Shown piece by piece: positions 26,592 to 35,505 of a stretch of DNA of 64,000 nucleotides. The translations under genes and the position numbers were made by a program. The first letter of the stretch is position 1. Each line of letters starts with the position of its first letter. The notes beneath the pieces are model-generated. The model had not been told where the DNA came from. It ran no database searches and worked only from the letters and a program-made list of their open reading frames with translations. Source of the stretch: Alphaproteobacteria bacterium. GTDB lineage: Bacteria > Pseudomonadota > Alphaproteobacteria > CAAGCB01 > CAG-977. The DNA lies in NCBI GenBank assembly GCA_024413465.1, contig JAKSVU010000001.1, forward strand, positions 223,820 through 287,819, in the 5' to 3' direction.

Positions 26592-27672
26592 ATTTTCCTC
26601 CAAAATCAATTCTTGGATCGACAATATGATAAGTTAAATCACACAGTAAATTAATTACCAATCCAATTAAACCAAATAAATATAACGTACCAAATATAAT
26701 CGGATAATCTCTATTCATTACAGCTTCAAAACCCAACAAACCAATTCCATCCAAAGAAAACGTAACTTCTATTAAAACTGAACCTGTAAATAACATTCCA
26801 ACTAGAACAGAAGGAAATCCTGCAATAATTATTAACATCGCATTTCTGAAAACATGACCATACAAAACTGTATTTTCTGACAATCCTTTAGCTTTTGCAG
26901 TTAAAACATATTGTTTTGAAATTTCTTCTACAAATGAATTTTTTGTCAACATAGTTAAACTAGCAAATCCACCTAAAACCATTGAAAAAATTGGCAAAAC
27001 TAAATGCCACAAATAATCTTTTAATTTTTGCAAAAAAGTTAGCTCATCATAATTCTCTGAAATTAATCCTCGTAATGGAAACCAGGTAAAAAATTCTCCC
27101 CCAGCAAATAAAACAATTAAAAACATCGCTAACAAAAAACTAGGGATTGCATATCCAAATACAATTATCCAACTTGTCCCTGTATCAAATTTTGTTCCAT
27201 TATTTACTGCTTTTTTTATTCCTAAAGGAATGGATATGATATAGATTAACAAAGTTGTCCAAATTCCCAAAGACATTGATACTGGCAACTTTTTTCTTAT
27301 AATTGTGATAACTTTTTCATTTTTATAAAAACTTTTACCAAAATCAAAACATAAATAATTTTTTATCATCATAAAAAATCTTTCTGTAGGAGATTTGTCA
27401 AAACCAAATTGTTTTTCTAATTCTTTTATCAATTCTGGAGATAATCCTTGAGCCCCTCTATATTTATTTTGAATTGAAGATGAGATACTCTCTTTCATAT
27501 CACCGTGATTTCCTGAAAATCTTGTAGTAGAAGCAGAACCTTGCTGTAATTTACTTATAACGGTTTCAACAGGGCCTCCTGGTGCAAATTGAATAAATAA
27601 AAAATTTATAGCCATGATACCAAATAATGTTACTGGTATTAAAAGCAACCTATGAACGACATATTTAAACAT
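26581..27672 (-). CDS. yejB: Peptide ABC transporter permease YejB
   Basis: This 363-aa inner-membrane permease begins with YVVHRLLLIPVTLFGIMAIN, the usual first helix of DppB/YejB proteins. QFAPGGPVE and the later EAA-like loop VLTAKAKGLSENTVLYGHVF identify the family. About six membrane segments are visible. It starts 1 nt after yejA and overlaps yejE, consistent with a transporter translated as a unit. The central loop is Ser/Thr-rich (GSASTTRFSGNHGDMKES). Confidence 0.94.
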   Translation of the reverse strand: MFKYVVHRLLLIPVTLFGIMAINFLFIQFAPGGPVETVISKLQQGSASTTRFSGNHGDMKESISSSIQNKYRGAQGLSPELIKELEKQFGFDKSPTERFFMMIKNYLCFDFGKSFYKNEKVITIIRKKLPVSMSLGIWTTLLIYIISIPLGIKKAVNNGTKFDTGTSWIIVFGYAIPSFLLAMFLIVLFAGGEFFTWFPLRGLISENYDELTFLQKLKDYLWHLVLPIFSMVLGGFASLTMLTKNSFVEEISKQYVLTAKAKGLSENTVLYGHVFRNAMLIIIAGFPSVLVGMLFTGSVLIEVTFSLDGIGLLGFEAVMNRDYPIIFGTLYLFGLIGLVINLLCDLTYHIVDPRIDFGGKYGN

Positions 27673-27673
27673 C

Positions 27674-29599
27674 TTAAAAAATACTCTTTAATTTTTGAAA
27701 TAAACTTTCCTTAGGTTTTATTTCTAAATTCTCCAATTTTTTTGCTTTAGTTTCATCATAACCCCAAGTTAGAAAATTTACCCCCTTCATACTTTCTTTA
27801 TCAGGAATAATAAATTTATCCCAATAAACAACATTATTTCCAGGTAAATGCCAATGTGGAATAACGTAATAATTATACAATAAAATTCTATCTAAAACTT
27901 TTGTTGCAACAACTAAATCATGTCTATTTTTCGCTTCAATAATTTTCTTTATCAAATCATCAATAATATCATCTTTTATACCAATATAATTATATGTTCC
28001 CTTTTCATCAGCTGATAAACTCCCCCAGAAATACTGTTGCTCATTTCCTGGAGATAATGATTGCCCCCAAACATTCACAATCATATCAAAATCAAAATCT
28101 GATAATCTATTTTTATATTGAATAGCATCTACAGATCTTATATTCGCTTGAATACCAATTTTTCTTAAGTTTTGAACAAATGGCAAAGTTATTCTTTCCC
28201 AAGCTGAACCTAATGAAGCATCCAATAAAATTTCAAAAGAAAATTTTTCTCCTTTTTCATTCTTTAAGATTCCATCTTGTAATACCCATCCTGACTGTTT
28301 TAGCAAATCCAAAGCTTCTACAATTCTATTTCTGATAAAACCACTTCCATCTGTTTTTTCAATTTTATTATCTGCAAAAATTTCATTTGGTAATGTTGGG
28401 TATTCTTTTAACAATCTTATTTCATCTTCACTAAGCAAATCCGTTGAGGATAATTCAGAATTATCAAAATAACTTTTTGTTCTTACATACATTGAAGAAA
28501 ACAAATTTTTATTAGTCCATTCAAAATCAAAAACTTTTCCTATTGCCTTTCGAACATTTTTATCTTGAAATTTTTGACGACGGATATTAAAAGCAAAGCC
28601 CTGCATTCCTGACGGCAAAGCATGTCTAAACATTTTTTTTACTAAATACGGAGATGTTTTTTTATACGATTTTTGCCATTTTTTAGCTTCATTTTCCAAT
28701 CTGAAATCATACAATCCTGCTTTTAGAGCTTCAATGGCAACAGAGCTATCCCGATAGTAATCATATCGAATAAAATCAAAATTATCTGTTCCCTTTTTTA
28801 CGGGAATATCTTTTGCCCAATAATCTTCGTTTCTTTTATAAATAACATATCTACCTGGTTCAAACTTATTTACCTGATAAGCTCCACTTACAACGGGAAT
28901 ATCCAAACTTGCATTAAAAAAATCTTTATCTTTCCAATAATGTTTTGGAAATATAGGAAGTTGACCAATAATAAGTGGTAATTCTAAATTACTTTCCTTT
29001 TTAAAGATAAATACTATTCTATAATCATTTTCTACTAAAACTTTATCAACTCCTGAATAATAATATCTATATGCAGGTAATCCCTTTTTTTTTAATATTT
29101 CAAAAGAAAATGCTACATCTTCACTAGTAATTGGTGTTCCATCAGAAAATTTAGCATGCTTATTTAAATTAAATGCCACCCACTCTCTTCCGACAGGCAT
29201 TTCTATTGTTTTCGCAATTAAACCATATTCAGAAAAAGGTTCATCATATGATTCTACCATCAAAGTATCATACATCAATCCCGCACCATCTGCAGGAGTA
29301 CCATTTATCACGAACGGATTAAAAGTGTCAAAAGTACCAAAAGAAGCAAATCTTATCAGCCCCCCTTTTTTGATATTAGGAATAACATAATCAAAATTTT
29401 TAAAGTTATCATGATATTTTGTATCCCCATGCATAGCTATTCCAATCTTTGGAATAGCTCTATGTAATAATGTTGATGGCAATGAATTTGAAATTAATTT
29501 TTCTTCTTCATTTTGTATTGAAATTTCTTCAGGTAAATCTGTCGCATTTACAATTATGGGAAATAGGATAAATAAAAAAACACTTAAACATCTATTCAT
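27674..29599 (-). CDS. yejA: Periplasmic peptide-binding protein YejA
   Basis: The 641-aa SBP_bac_5-family protein binds oligopeptides in the periplasm and delivers them to YejBEF. It has a signal peptide (CLSVFLFILFPIIVNA) and then the family pattern: LIRFASFGTFDTFNPFVING, AFSFEILKKKG, FNIRRQKFQDKNVRKAI and a C-terminal NNVVYWDKF. The size fits YejA rather than the shorter OppA group. Its start overlaps the stop of the HisN-like gene by 4 nt (ATGA). Confidence 0.93.
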   Translation of the reverse strand: MNRCLSVFLFILFPIIVNATDLPEEISIQNEEEKLISNSLPSTLLHRAIPKIGIAMHGDTKYHDNFKNFDYVIPNIKKGGLIRFASFGTFDTFNPFVINGTPADGAGLMYDTLMVESYDEPFSEYGLIAKTIEMPVGREWVAFNLNKHAKFSDGTPITSEDVAFSFEILKKKGLPAYRYYYSGVDKVLVENDYRIVFIFKKESNLELPLIIGQLPIFPKHYWKDKDFFNASLDIPVVSGAYQVNKFEPGRYVIYKRNEDYWAKDIPVKKGTDNFDFIRYDYYRDSSVAIEALKAGLYDFRLENEAKKWQKSYKKTSPYLVKKMFRHALPSGMQGFAFNIRRQKFQDKNVRKAIGKVFDFEWTNKNLFSSMYVRTKSYFDNSELSSTDLLSEDEIRLLKEYPTLPNEIFADNKIEKTDGSGFIRNRIVEALDLLKQSGWVLQDGILKNEKGEKFSFEILLDASLGSAWERITLPFVQNLRKIGIQANIRSVDAIQYKNRLSDFDFDMIVNVWGQSLSPGNEQQYFWGSLSADEKGTYNYIGIKDDIIDDLIKKIIEAKNRHDLVVATKVLDRILLYNYYVIPHWHLPGNNVVYWDKFIIPDKESMKGVNFLTWGYDETKAKKLENLEIKPKESLFQKLKSIF

Positions 29600-30369
29600 T
29601 TTGAAAGAACTTTTACAACTTCAGGCAGTAATGTTTTATCTCCAAGTGCCAACACATGGCCATCCCCATCCACTGACAAATTATTTCCGAACCAATCTGT
29701 CATGCATCCTCCTGCACCTTCCACAATTGGCATTAGCGCAGCATAATCATACAATTTCATTTCAGCTTCACAAACAACGTCTATACACCCCATAGATAAT
29801 AAACCATATCCATAACAATCTGCACTAAATCTTGAAACTTTAACCTGTTTTTGTAATTTTTCAAAAAGAGCTAAATCCTCTGCCTTTTTAAACATTAACC
29901 TTCCACCTGTAGAATATAATGAAATATCCTTAATTTCCTTACATTTTCTTGTTTCTATAATTTCGCCATTGTATAAACTTTTTTTTCCTTTTTCTCCCTT
30001 CCAACATTCCTTGGTGAAAGGCTGATTTATTATACCCACAACTGGTTTTTTATTATGTAGCAAAGCTATTAGCGTTCCAAATAGTGGACTTCCTGTAATA
30101 AACGATTTTGTTCCATCAATTGGATCTAACACCCAAACATACTCAGCGTCTATATTTTCGATGCCATATTCTTCTCCAACAATTCCATGATTCGGATATA
30201 CTTCCTTTATAACCTTTCTCATTGCTAATTCAGCATTTTTATCCGCCTGAGTAACAGGAGAAGTATCATTTTTTTCTTCAACAATAATTTTTTTTCTGAA
30301 AAAAGGCAAAATTTCATCACTTGCTATTTTTGCAAGTTGTTCTGCAAAGCACGAATACTCCTTATACAT
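29596..30369 (-). CDS. hisN: Inositol-monophosphatase-family phosphatase, HisN type
   Basis: This 257-aa Mg-dependent sugar-phosphate phosphatase has motif 1 VGEEYG, motif 2 WVLDPIDGTKSFITG with the metal-binding Asp residues, and motif 3 YDYAALMPIVEGAGG. The DGTKSFITG form with a following GTLIAL resembles the alphaproteobacterial histidinol-phosphatase HisN more than SuhB. No other histidine genes are nearby, so another substrate remains possible. It overlaps its neighbours on both sides by 8 and 4 nt, placing it firmly in the yej transcript. Confidence 0.87.
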   Translation of the reverse strand: MYKEYSCFAEQLAKIASDEILPFFRKKIIVEEKNDTSPVTQADKNAELAMRKVIKEVYPNHGIVGEEYGIENIDAEYVWVLDPIDGTKSFITGSPLFGTLIALLHNKKPVVGIINQPFTKECWKGEKGKKSLYNGEIIETRKCKEIKDISLYSTGGRLMFKKAEDLALFEKLQKQVKVSRFSADCYGYGLLSMGCIDVVCEAEMKLYDYAALMPIVEGAGGCMTDWFGNNLSVDGDGHVLALGDKTLLPEVVKVLSK

Positions 30370-31117
30370 ATCTTTTCATCCATTTTAAACCATCGATTGT
30401 CTTTCCTCGTGGGAAATAGCTACATCCTACTTTTGCTTGATAACTATGACTTTCTAGTAAAGATAAAATATATCTATAATCTAGTTCACCACTATCAGGT
30501 TCTTCTCTTAACGGCACACCAGCAATTCTTATATGACCTATTATTTTAAGAAAAGTTTCCAAGGTATTTGAAATCCCTCCCTCAATTGTTTGAGCTTGAT
30601 AAATATCATACAAATACGCGAATTGTCTATCATCATCTAATTCATCCAATAAAGATAAAACATCCAAAGTAGATGATGGATAATAACCTAAATTTTCCAA
30701 ACCATTTTTGAAACTAATTAATATTTTAATTCCATATTTTTTAGCTATACTCCCAGCATATTTTAAAGACTGAATATACACTTCACATTTTTCTTCAAAC
30801 TCATCATCTTTTAAAGAAATTCCTGGAATATATATATTCTTACATTCAATAAAATCTGCAATTTCCACAAAAGCATCAAATTCTTTCATAAATTTTTTCT
30901 TATTTTCAAAAGCCAAATGTGTTAAATTTTCAGATATTGTCACAAGAGAAATTTTTAGTCCTTTGTAAGCACAAGCATCTCCCAATTTTTGTAAATCTAA
31001 ACTCTCATTATACGTAAATTCAACAAAATTGAATCCATTTTCTTTTGCTTGTTTAAAACGTTCATAAAAGGGATATTCTTGAAATAAAGTATCCAAATCT
31101 GCACTGAATATTGTCAT
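30362..31117 (-). CDS. Hydroxypyruvate-isomerase-like TIM-barrel protein
   Basis: The 251-aa protein has the xylose-isomerase-like TIM-barrel fold: NGFNFVEFTYNES at strand 1, ISLVTISENLTHLAF at strand 2, IYIPGIS at the third and a late IRIAGVPLREEPDSGELDY. The last segment matches the Hyi family end (HIQIADxPGRxEPGTGEIxY). Family members isomerise hydroxypyruvate or similar small sugars acids. Several residues in the Hyi active-site strands differ here (for example LISFKNG in place of LIEPIN), so the activity is uncertain. Its start overlaps the stop of the ELM1-like gene as TAATG. Confidence 0.75.
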   Translation of the reverse strand: MTIFSADLDTLFQEYPFYERFKQAKENGFNFVEFTYNESLDLQKLGDACAYKGLKISLVTISENLTHLAFENKKKFMKEFDAFVEIADFIECKNIYIPGISLKDDEFEEKCEVYIQSLKYAGSIAKKYGIKILISFKNGLENLGYYPSSTLDVLSLLDELDDDRQFAYLYDIYQAQTIEGGISNTLETFLKIIGHIRIAGVPLREEPDSGELDYRYILSLLESHSYQAKVGCSYFPRGKTIDGLKWMKRYV

Positions 31118-32085
31118 TATTTTAATTCTTTCTTTATGTAATTTGCTATAAATTCAGACATATTTAATCTATGATGTTCATATTTAATCACTTTATCCGT
31201 CAATGGTTGTGCATACTGGCCTTGATATAAATGCCTATGAAGCAAAGTATGCTTTTTTCCAACACTTCCCTCTGGAGCATAAATGTAAACTGGCGAATTT
31301 GTCGCACATGCTTCTGAACACATCGAAACAGAATCACCAGTAACAATGATATAATCTGCTATAGCTAAATACCCAAAATATGGATTTTCAATTTCTGTAT
31401 TTCCCCATCCGTAGAAAAACTTTGGTTCTTTCAGATTATCATTTAATACTTTTGCTTGTTGTTCTCCTGTACGTCTGGATGTCGTAACTAAGAACGACCC
31501 TTTTCCCATTTTATCTCTTAAAAAATTTGCTCTATCTGCCAATTCCTTCGCCATACTTATTGTAAAGGGTTTATTCTTTGTCGCTCCACCAACAATCAAG
31601 GCTATTCTTGGTTGTGGCAATTCTTCAAAAAAATTTTTCCATTTTTCTCTTTCTATATTCAACCGATTTTCTGTAATGCGATGAGCTGCACCAATTACTC
31701 TTAGAATATTCTTTTTATTTGAATGACATCCATCATGATTAGGTAAGACTATCAAATCATAATTTTTCATTCCCCAATAACCAGGAAACATAATTTGGAT
31801 AATTTTTGTCGTATTTTTTGATTTCTTTTTTATCCATCTTAAGACTGGAGCTGCTCGTCTCCCTGCAGCAATCGCAAATTCAGGATATTCATTATCAAGT
31901 AAATCCTCATTTTTATTTACCCCCAATAAAGAGGAACTCCTAATAAAATTAGGGCATTTAATAAATTTATTATAAGAAATTTTTTTTATAATTATCTCTC
32001 CACCTAAAGCTTCTGCTACACCTAGAGATTGATTGTTATTTCCAGCTCTATCATCTGCAATAACCCAAATTAAATTCTTTTTCAT
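31117..32085 (-). CDS. ELM1/GtrOC1-family glycosyltransferase-like protein
   Basis: This 322-aa protein belongs to the family related to the plant mitochondrial fission protein ELM1 (DUF1022), common in Alphaproteobacteria. Hallmarks are WVIADDRAGNNNQSLGVAEA at the start, FAIAAGRRAAPVLRWI, VLPNHDG, ALIVGGATKNKPF and the C-terminal VTGDSVSMCSEACATNSPVY. The fold resembles GT-B glycosyltransferases and the context suggests envelope glycan work, but no reaction is established. It appears to be the first gene of the unit that runs through yejABEF, and is divergent from the GH114-like gene. Confidence 0.88.
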   Translation of the reverse strand: MKKNLIWVIADDRAGNNNQSLGVAEALGGEIIIKKISYNKFIKCPNFIRSSSLLGVNKNEDLLDNEYPEFAIAAGRRAAPVLRWIKKKSKNTTKIIQIMFPGYWGMKNYDLIVLPNHDGCHSNKKNILRVIGAAHRITENRLNIEREKWKNFFEELPQPRIALIVGGATKNKPFTISMAKELADRANFLRDKMGKGSFLVTTSRRTGEQQAKVLNDNLKEPKFFYGWGNTEIENPYFGYLAIADYIIVTGDSVSMCSEACATNSPVYIYAPEGSVGKKHTLLHRHLYQGQYAQPLTDKVIKYEHHRLNMSEFIANYIKKELK

Positions 32086-32120
32086 TTTATTAATCCAATT
32101 TTTACGAAAATTTATTTTTT

Positions 32121-32136
32121 ATATGTTATAACATAT
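32121..32136. promoter_or_regulatory. Perfect 16-bp palindrome in a divergent promoter region
   Basis: ATATGTTATAACATAT is a perfect inverted repeat in the 76-nt gap between the ELM1-like gene (minus) and the GH114-like gene (plus), 25 nt from the latter's ATG. It could be a dimeric repressor's operator. In AT-rich DNA a chance palindrome is also possible. Confidence 0.4.
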
Positions 32137-32161
32137 TGTAAGTCATTTTGGAAATATCTCT

Positions 32162-33262
32162 ATGCTAAAAAAAATATTATTATCTTTTTGTTTAATTTCG
32201 TCATCAGTTCAGGCTCAATCACTATCTATACCTGATGATTTTGATCCCCTTGAAGAAATGATGCACGTTAATAGTGCATATATCCCTAATTATCGAGAGT
32301 TGATGAGGGAATATATTTATTCCTTCGGAACTTTTAGAGATAATAAAAAACCTGATTTTAGAATCCTCATAACTGATGGTTTGGAGTTGCTAACAAGAGC
32401 ACAATGGGAAAATGATTTGGATGATTTACACAGATCTGAATTGTCTGGAGCAAAAACAGAAGATGAAAAATTTCTTTTAAAACTTTTTTCCCCTGAAAAT
32501 CCTATACAAGTAAACTCTCCGAATAGACGTTTTATAAAATCTATTAATGGCTTATTTTTTAAAAATAGATTTTGTTCACAAGAAAAAAAACCTATAGATT
32601 TTGAAAAAATTACTCATTTAGCTAAAGAATTTGGTCTCAATATATTTTCAATTGAACATTGTTCTTCTGAAAAAGAAAAAGTATTTTCTCTTAGTGAAAA
32701 TTCAAAACTAAAAATTCCTTCTCATACTGATACAGATACAGAAAGAAAATACGATACAATTGTCAATATCGAAAATATATATCAAGAAAATATTGAAAAC
32801 ATTGATACTCTAAATAAAGTCAAAAATATTTTAATCATTACTAACACTCGAAAATTTTCTGACAAAGATTTATTTATAGAAAAGATTGGAAAAACAAACT
32901 ATGATATGGTTGTAATCGATCCATTTTTTCATTTTAAAAATCCTTTTTCTAGTGAAGATATTCAAAGTTTAAAATCAAAACGAATTGGATCAAGACGTTT
33001 GGTATTTGCTCATTTAAATATTGCTGTTGCTGAAGACATGCGACCCTATTTTGAACCAACATGGAAAATAGGAAATCCTCGTTGGTTACGTTTTCAATCA
33101 AAGGAAAATCCAGCTGGAATCATAGTTGATTATTGGAATAAAGAATGGAAAAGAATTGCAGGAATTTATTTTCGTTCAATTATGGATTTAGGATTTGATG
33201 GAGTTGTTTTATCTGGTTTATCGGAACATTCAACTTATGAAAGATTGATACCTATCAATTAG
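32162..33262 (+). CDS. Secreted GH114-like TIM-barrel protein
   Basis: The 366-aa protein has a signal peptide (KKILLSFCLISSSVQAQ). Its C-terminal part resembles the GH114 / TM1410 family: ITNTRKFSD, YDMVVIDPFF, KRIGSRRLVFAHLNIAVAED, RPYFEPTWKIGNPRWL, IIVDYWNKEWKRI and DLGFDGVVLSGL. Characterised GH114 members are endo-alpha-1,4-polygalactosaminidases that degrade exopolysaccharide, with acidic residues at strand ends such as VVIDPF and DGVVL. The N-terminal 190 residues are not recognised. Enzyme activity and substrate are inferred. It is convergent with the next gene and the tails overlap by 8 nt. Confidence 0.78.
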   Translation: MLKKILLSFCLISSSVQAQSLSIPDDFDPLEEMMHVNSAYIPNYRELMREYIYSFGTFRDNKKPDFRILITDGLELLTRAQWENDLDDLHRSELSGAKTEDEKFLLKLFSPENPIQVNSPNRRFIKSINGLFFKNRFCSQEKKPIDFEKITHLAKEFGLNIFSIEHCSSEKEKVFSLSENSKLKIPSHTDTDTERKYDTIVNIENIYQENIENIDTLNKVKNILIITNTRKFSDKDLFIEKIGKTNYDMVVIDPFFHFKNPFSSEDIQSLKSKRIGSRRLVFAHLNIAVAEDMRPYFEPTWKIGNPRWLRFQSKENPAGIIVDYWNKEWKRIAGIYFRSIMDLGFDGVVLSGLSEHSTYERLIPIN

Positions 33263-33731
33263 AAGAGACTCTATTTTTATTTTCAATACTGTTTACGTAA
33301 TCTTCAATGATGGATGCCGCACATTCAACTAAAATTGCACATGGTCGCTTTCTATAATAGTCAGGTGTACGATCTTCTGGAATTGGCTTATCTGACTGTT
33401 TACTTTTTAATCCTAGCAAATCTCTACAAACAATAGAACCATTTTTATCACGAAATTTTTTTGCTAAATTTTGGATTCTTGCATAATGTTCTATTTTCTT
33501 ATTTTTATCATGAATATCGTTATATCCATATAAAGCACCTGCTACAAAAAACATACCACTTACTGCTCCACAAACCTCCCTTAAACGAGACATTCCTCCG
33601 CCAAAAGATGATACTGTTTTTAATAACAAATTTTGATCTATTTCTATTTTATCCTTAAAAGCTAAAACAACCGCCTGAGTACAATTGTACCCTTCTTCAA
33701 AATATTTTTTTGCTTGCTCTGATCTTGTCAT
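33255..33731 (-). CDS. C_GCAxxG_C_C family (putative redox) protein
   Basis: The 158-aa protein matches the C_GCAxxG_C_C family: YNCTQAVVLAF, FGGGMSRLREVCGAVSGMFF, then Cys in IVCRDLLG and RPCAILVECA. The spaced cysteines suggest redox or metal binding; no activity is known. ATG 33731 is used, because the longer frame to 33824 would run back into lctP and its first 31 residues do not fit the family. With this start it lies 17 nt after the lctP stop, so both are probably on one transcript. Confidence 0.85.
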   Translation of the reverse strand: MTRSEQAKKYFEEGYNCTQAVVLAFKDKIEIDQNLLLKTVSSFGGGMSRLREVCGAVSGMFFVAGALYGYNDIHDKNKKIEHYARIQNLAKKFRDKNGSIVCRDLLGLKSKQSDKPIPEDRTPDYYRKRPCAILVECAASIIEDYVNSIENKNRVSSN

Positions 33732-33748
33732 ATAATTACGCTTTCCAA

Positions 33749-35368
33749 CTAACAATATGGCAAATGAAATATATTCATTAAAACACACATTGAACCAACT
33801 AAAATAATCATGTAACAAAACCATGGAATAAAATTAGTTTTAATTATTTCTCCTTCTTTGCCAAAAAAACCTGTTGTAGCACAAACTGCGATAATATTAT
33901 TTATACATACAATATTCCCAATCGCTCCACTTTGATTTTGCAAAACAACAAAAATAATTTGAGGCATATGAAGTAGCGTACCCATCTCAAATTGAAGTGG
34001 TGTAAACATCAAATTTGAAACCGTATTTGAACCAAACATAAAAGTTCCTATTGAACCTATAATTGGAGAAATATATAAGTAATGTTTCCCTGAAAAATCT
34101 GCTAATCCTTTTGCCATTGATAAAAGCATAGAATCTAATCCAGAACTATTATAACCTGAATACCTGTATATATACAACAGGGAGAAACCTGATAATAATG
34201 CAAAAACAGCTCCACTTACCTGTTTTAATGATACTAAGAAAATTTCAGAGACCTGTCTTTTTTCAATTTTAAATAGAAAAATAAAAAGAATTACAACAAA
34301 AACGAACGGAAATAATCCAGGATTATTTAACCATTTAAATAAAAATGTCGCTTCCGGAACTCCCAATATTCCACTAACTGAAATTGTAAAATTAGAAACA
34401 TATTGCTTTACCCCGATTGATGGCAACCTTGTGATAACTAACCATAATGCAATAGTTATATATGGAAGCCATGATTTAAATAACGACATTTGAACAGAAG
34501 AAATTTCATTGACTGCCTGTTGTTTCATATTTTCAATTGGATTAGCTGGAACAAGCCATCCCCTTTTTACCATATAAATACAAGAAAACATACATCCTGA
34601 TGCAGCCCCAATTGAAACCAATTCTGGTCCGATGTAAAATGCAATTAAAAATGATATGATAAAATATATTGTACACGAACAAAGGCAAAAAGGTAAAATT
34701 GGCAAAGCATTTTTTAATACTGGAATTTTTCTTTTTTTTAAGAAAATACATACTGCTGCAAAAACTACAAAAAAAGATCCAATATTTAAACCTATCAATG
34801 TTAAAACACTTAATAAATCTTTCCAATAAGAAACATCTACTTGGCATAAAAGTAACACATTTTTTACAGTTTCAAAAGCAACATTTGTTGGTGTTCCTGC
34901 AGCACCAAATGATACCGGAACAGAATTAAACAATAGACAAATAACTGCAGCTAAAAAAGGATCAAACCCCAAGGCTACTAAAAAAGGTGCTGCAATTGCA
35001 GCTGGAGTTCCAAAACCTGCAGCTCCTTCCAAAAAAGATGAAAAAGCAAAACCAATAATAATTAACTGAAGTCTTGCGTCAGAAGTTATACCATTGAACA
35101 TATTTTCGATACACGTCATTGCTCCAATTTTTTTTAACATTGTCATCAATAAAATAGCACCAAAAATAATCAAAATAACATCTGTGGAACCTAATATTCC
35201 AGCAATTGAAAATGCAAAAATATGTTTAATATCCATTCCCCAAACAAAATATGCTAAAATGGAACATACAAACCAAGCAATAGGGAAAACTTTTTTCGCA
35301 GGCATGTTACAAAAAACAGTAAGAATAACTGTAAGAATGATTGGAATTGAAGCAATAATGGCTATCAT
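33749..35368 (-). CDS. lctP: L-lactate permease family transporter
   Basis: This 539-aa membrane protein of the LctP family has about 12-14 hydrophobic segments. The signature loops [20 protein letters not shown] and [14 protein letters not shown], and a C-terminal [19 protein letters not shown], are clear. It moves lactate (or glycolate) with protons. The divergent gene is adhE, and together they suggest fermentation or lactate use, though the direction of transport cannot be read from sequence. A promoter lies 30 nt upstream of the start. Confidence 0.93.
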   Translation of the reverse strand: MIAIIASIPIILTVILTVFCNMPAKKVFPIAWFVCSILAYFVWGMDIKHIFAFSIAGILGSTDVILIIFGAILLMTMLKKIGAMTCIENMFNGITSDARLQLIIIGFAFSSFLEGAAGFGTPAAIAAPFLVALGFDPFLAAVICLLFNSVPVSFGAAGTPTNVAFETVKNVLLLCQVDVSYWKDLLSVLTLIGLNIGSFFVVFAAVCIFLKKRKIPVLKNALPILPFCLCSCTIYFIISFLIAFYIGPELVSIGAASGCMFSCIYMVKRGWLVPANPIENMKQQAVNEISSVQMSLFKSWLPYITIALWLVITRLPSIGVKQYVSNFTISVSGILGVPEATFLFKWLNNPGLFPFVFVVILFIFLFKIEKRQVSEIFLVSLKQVSGAVFALLSGFSLLYIYRYSGYNSSGLDSMLLSMAKGLADFSGKHYLYISPIIGSIGTFMFGSNTVSNLMFTPLQFEMGTLLHMPQIIFVVLQNQSGAIGNIVCINNIIAVCATTGFFGKEGEIIKTNFIPWFCYMIILVGSMCVLMNIFHLPYC

Positions 35369-35398
35369 GATTTTTCCCTTTACAATAAATTTTAGCGG

Positions 35399-35426
35399 AG
35401 TTTACCATAATTGATAATCCTGTCAA
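35399..35426 (-). promoter_or_regulatory. Promoter of lctP
   Basis: Minus-strand TTGACA (complement of 35421-35426), a 16-nt spacer and TAAACT (35399-35404). Confidence 0.55.
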
Positions 35427-35444
35427 AAAGAAATCTAGCTATTC

Positions 35445-35473
35445 TTGATTTTTATACAAAACAAGCTTATATA
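35445..35473 (+). promoter_or_regulatory. Promoter of adhE
   Basis: TTGATT at 35445-35450 and TATATA at 35468-35473 are separated by 17 nt, 32 nt before the adhE ATG. It is back-to-back with the lctP promoter, leaving only 18 nt between them, so one regulator could act on both. Confidence 0.6.
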
Positions 35474-35505
35474 GAGAGAAATTATTTTTGAATAGGCGAT
35501 TTACT

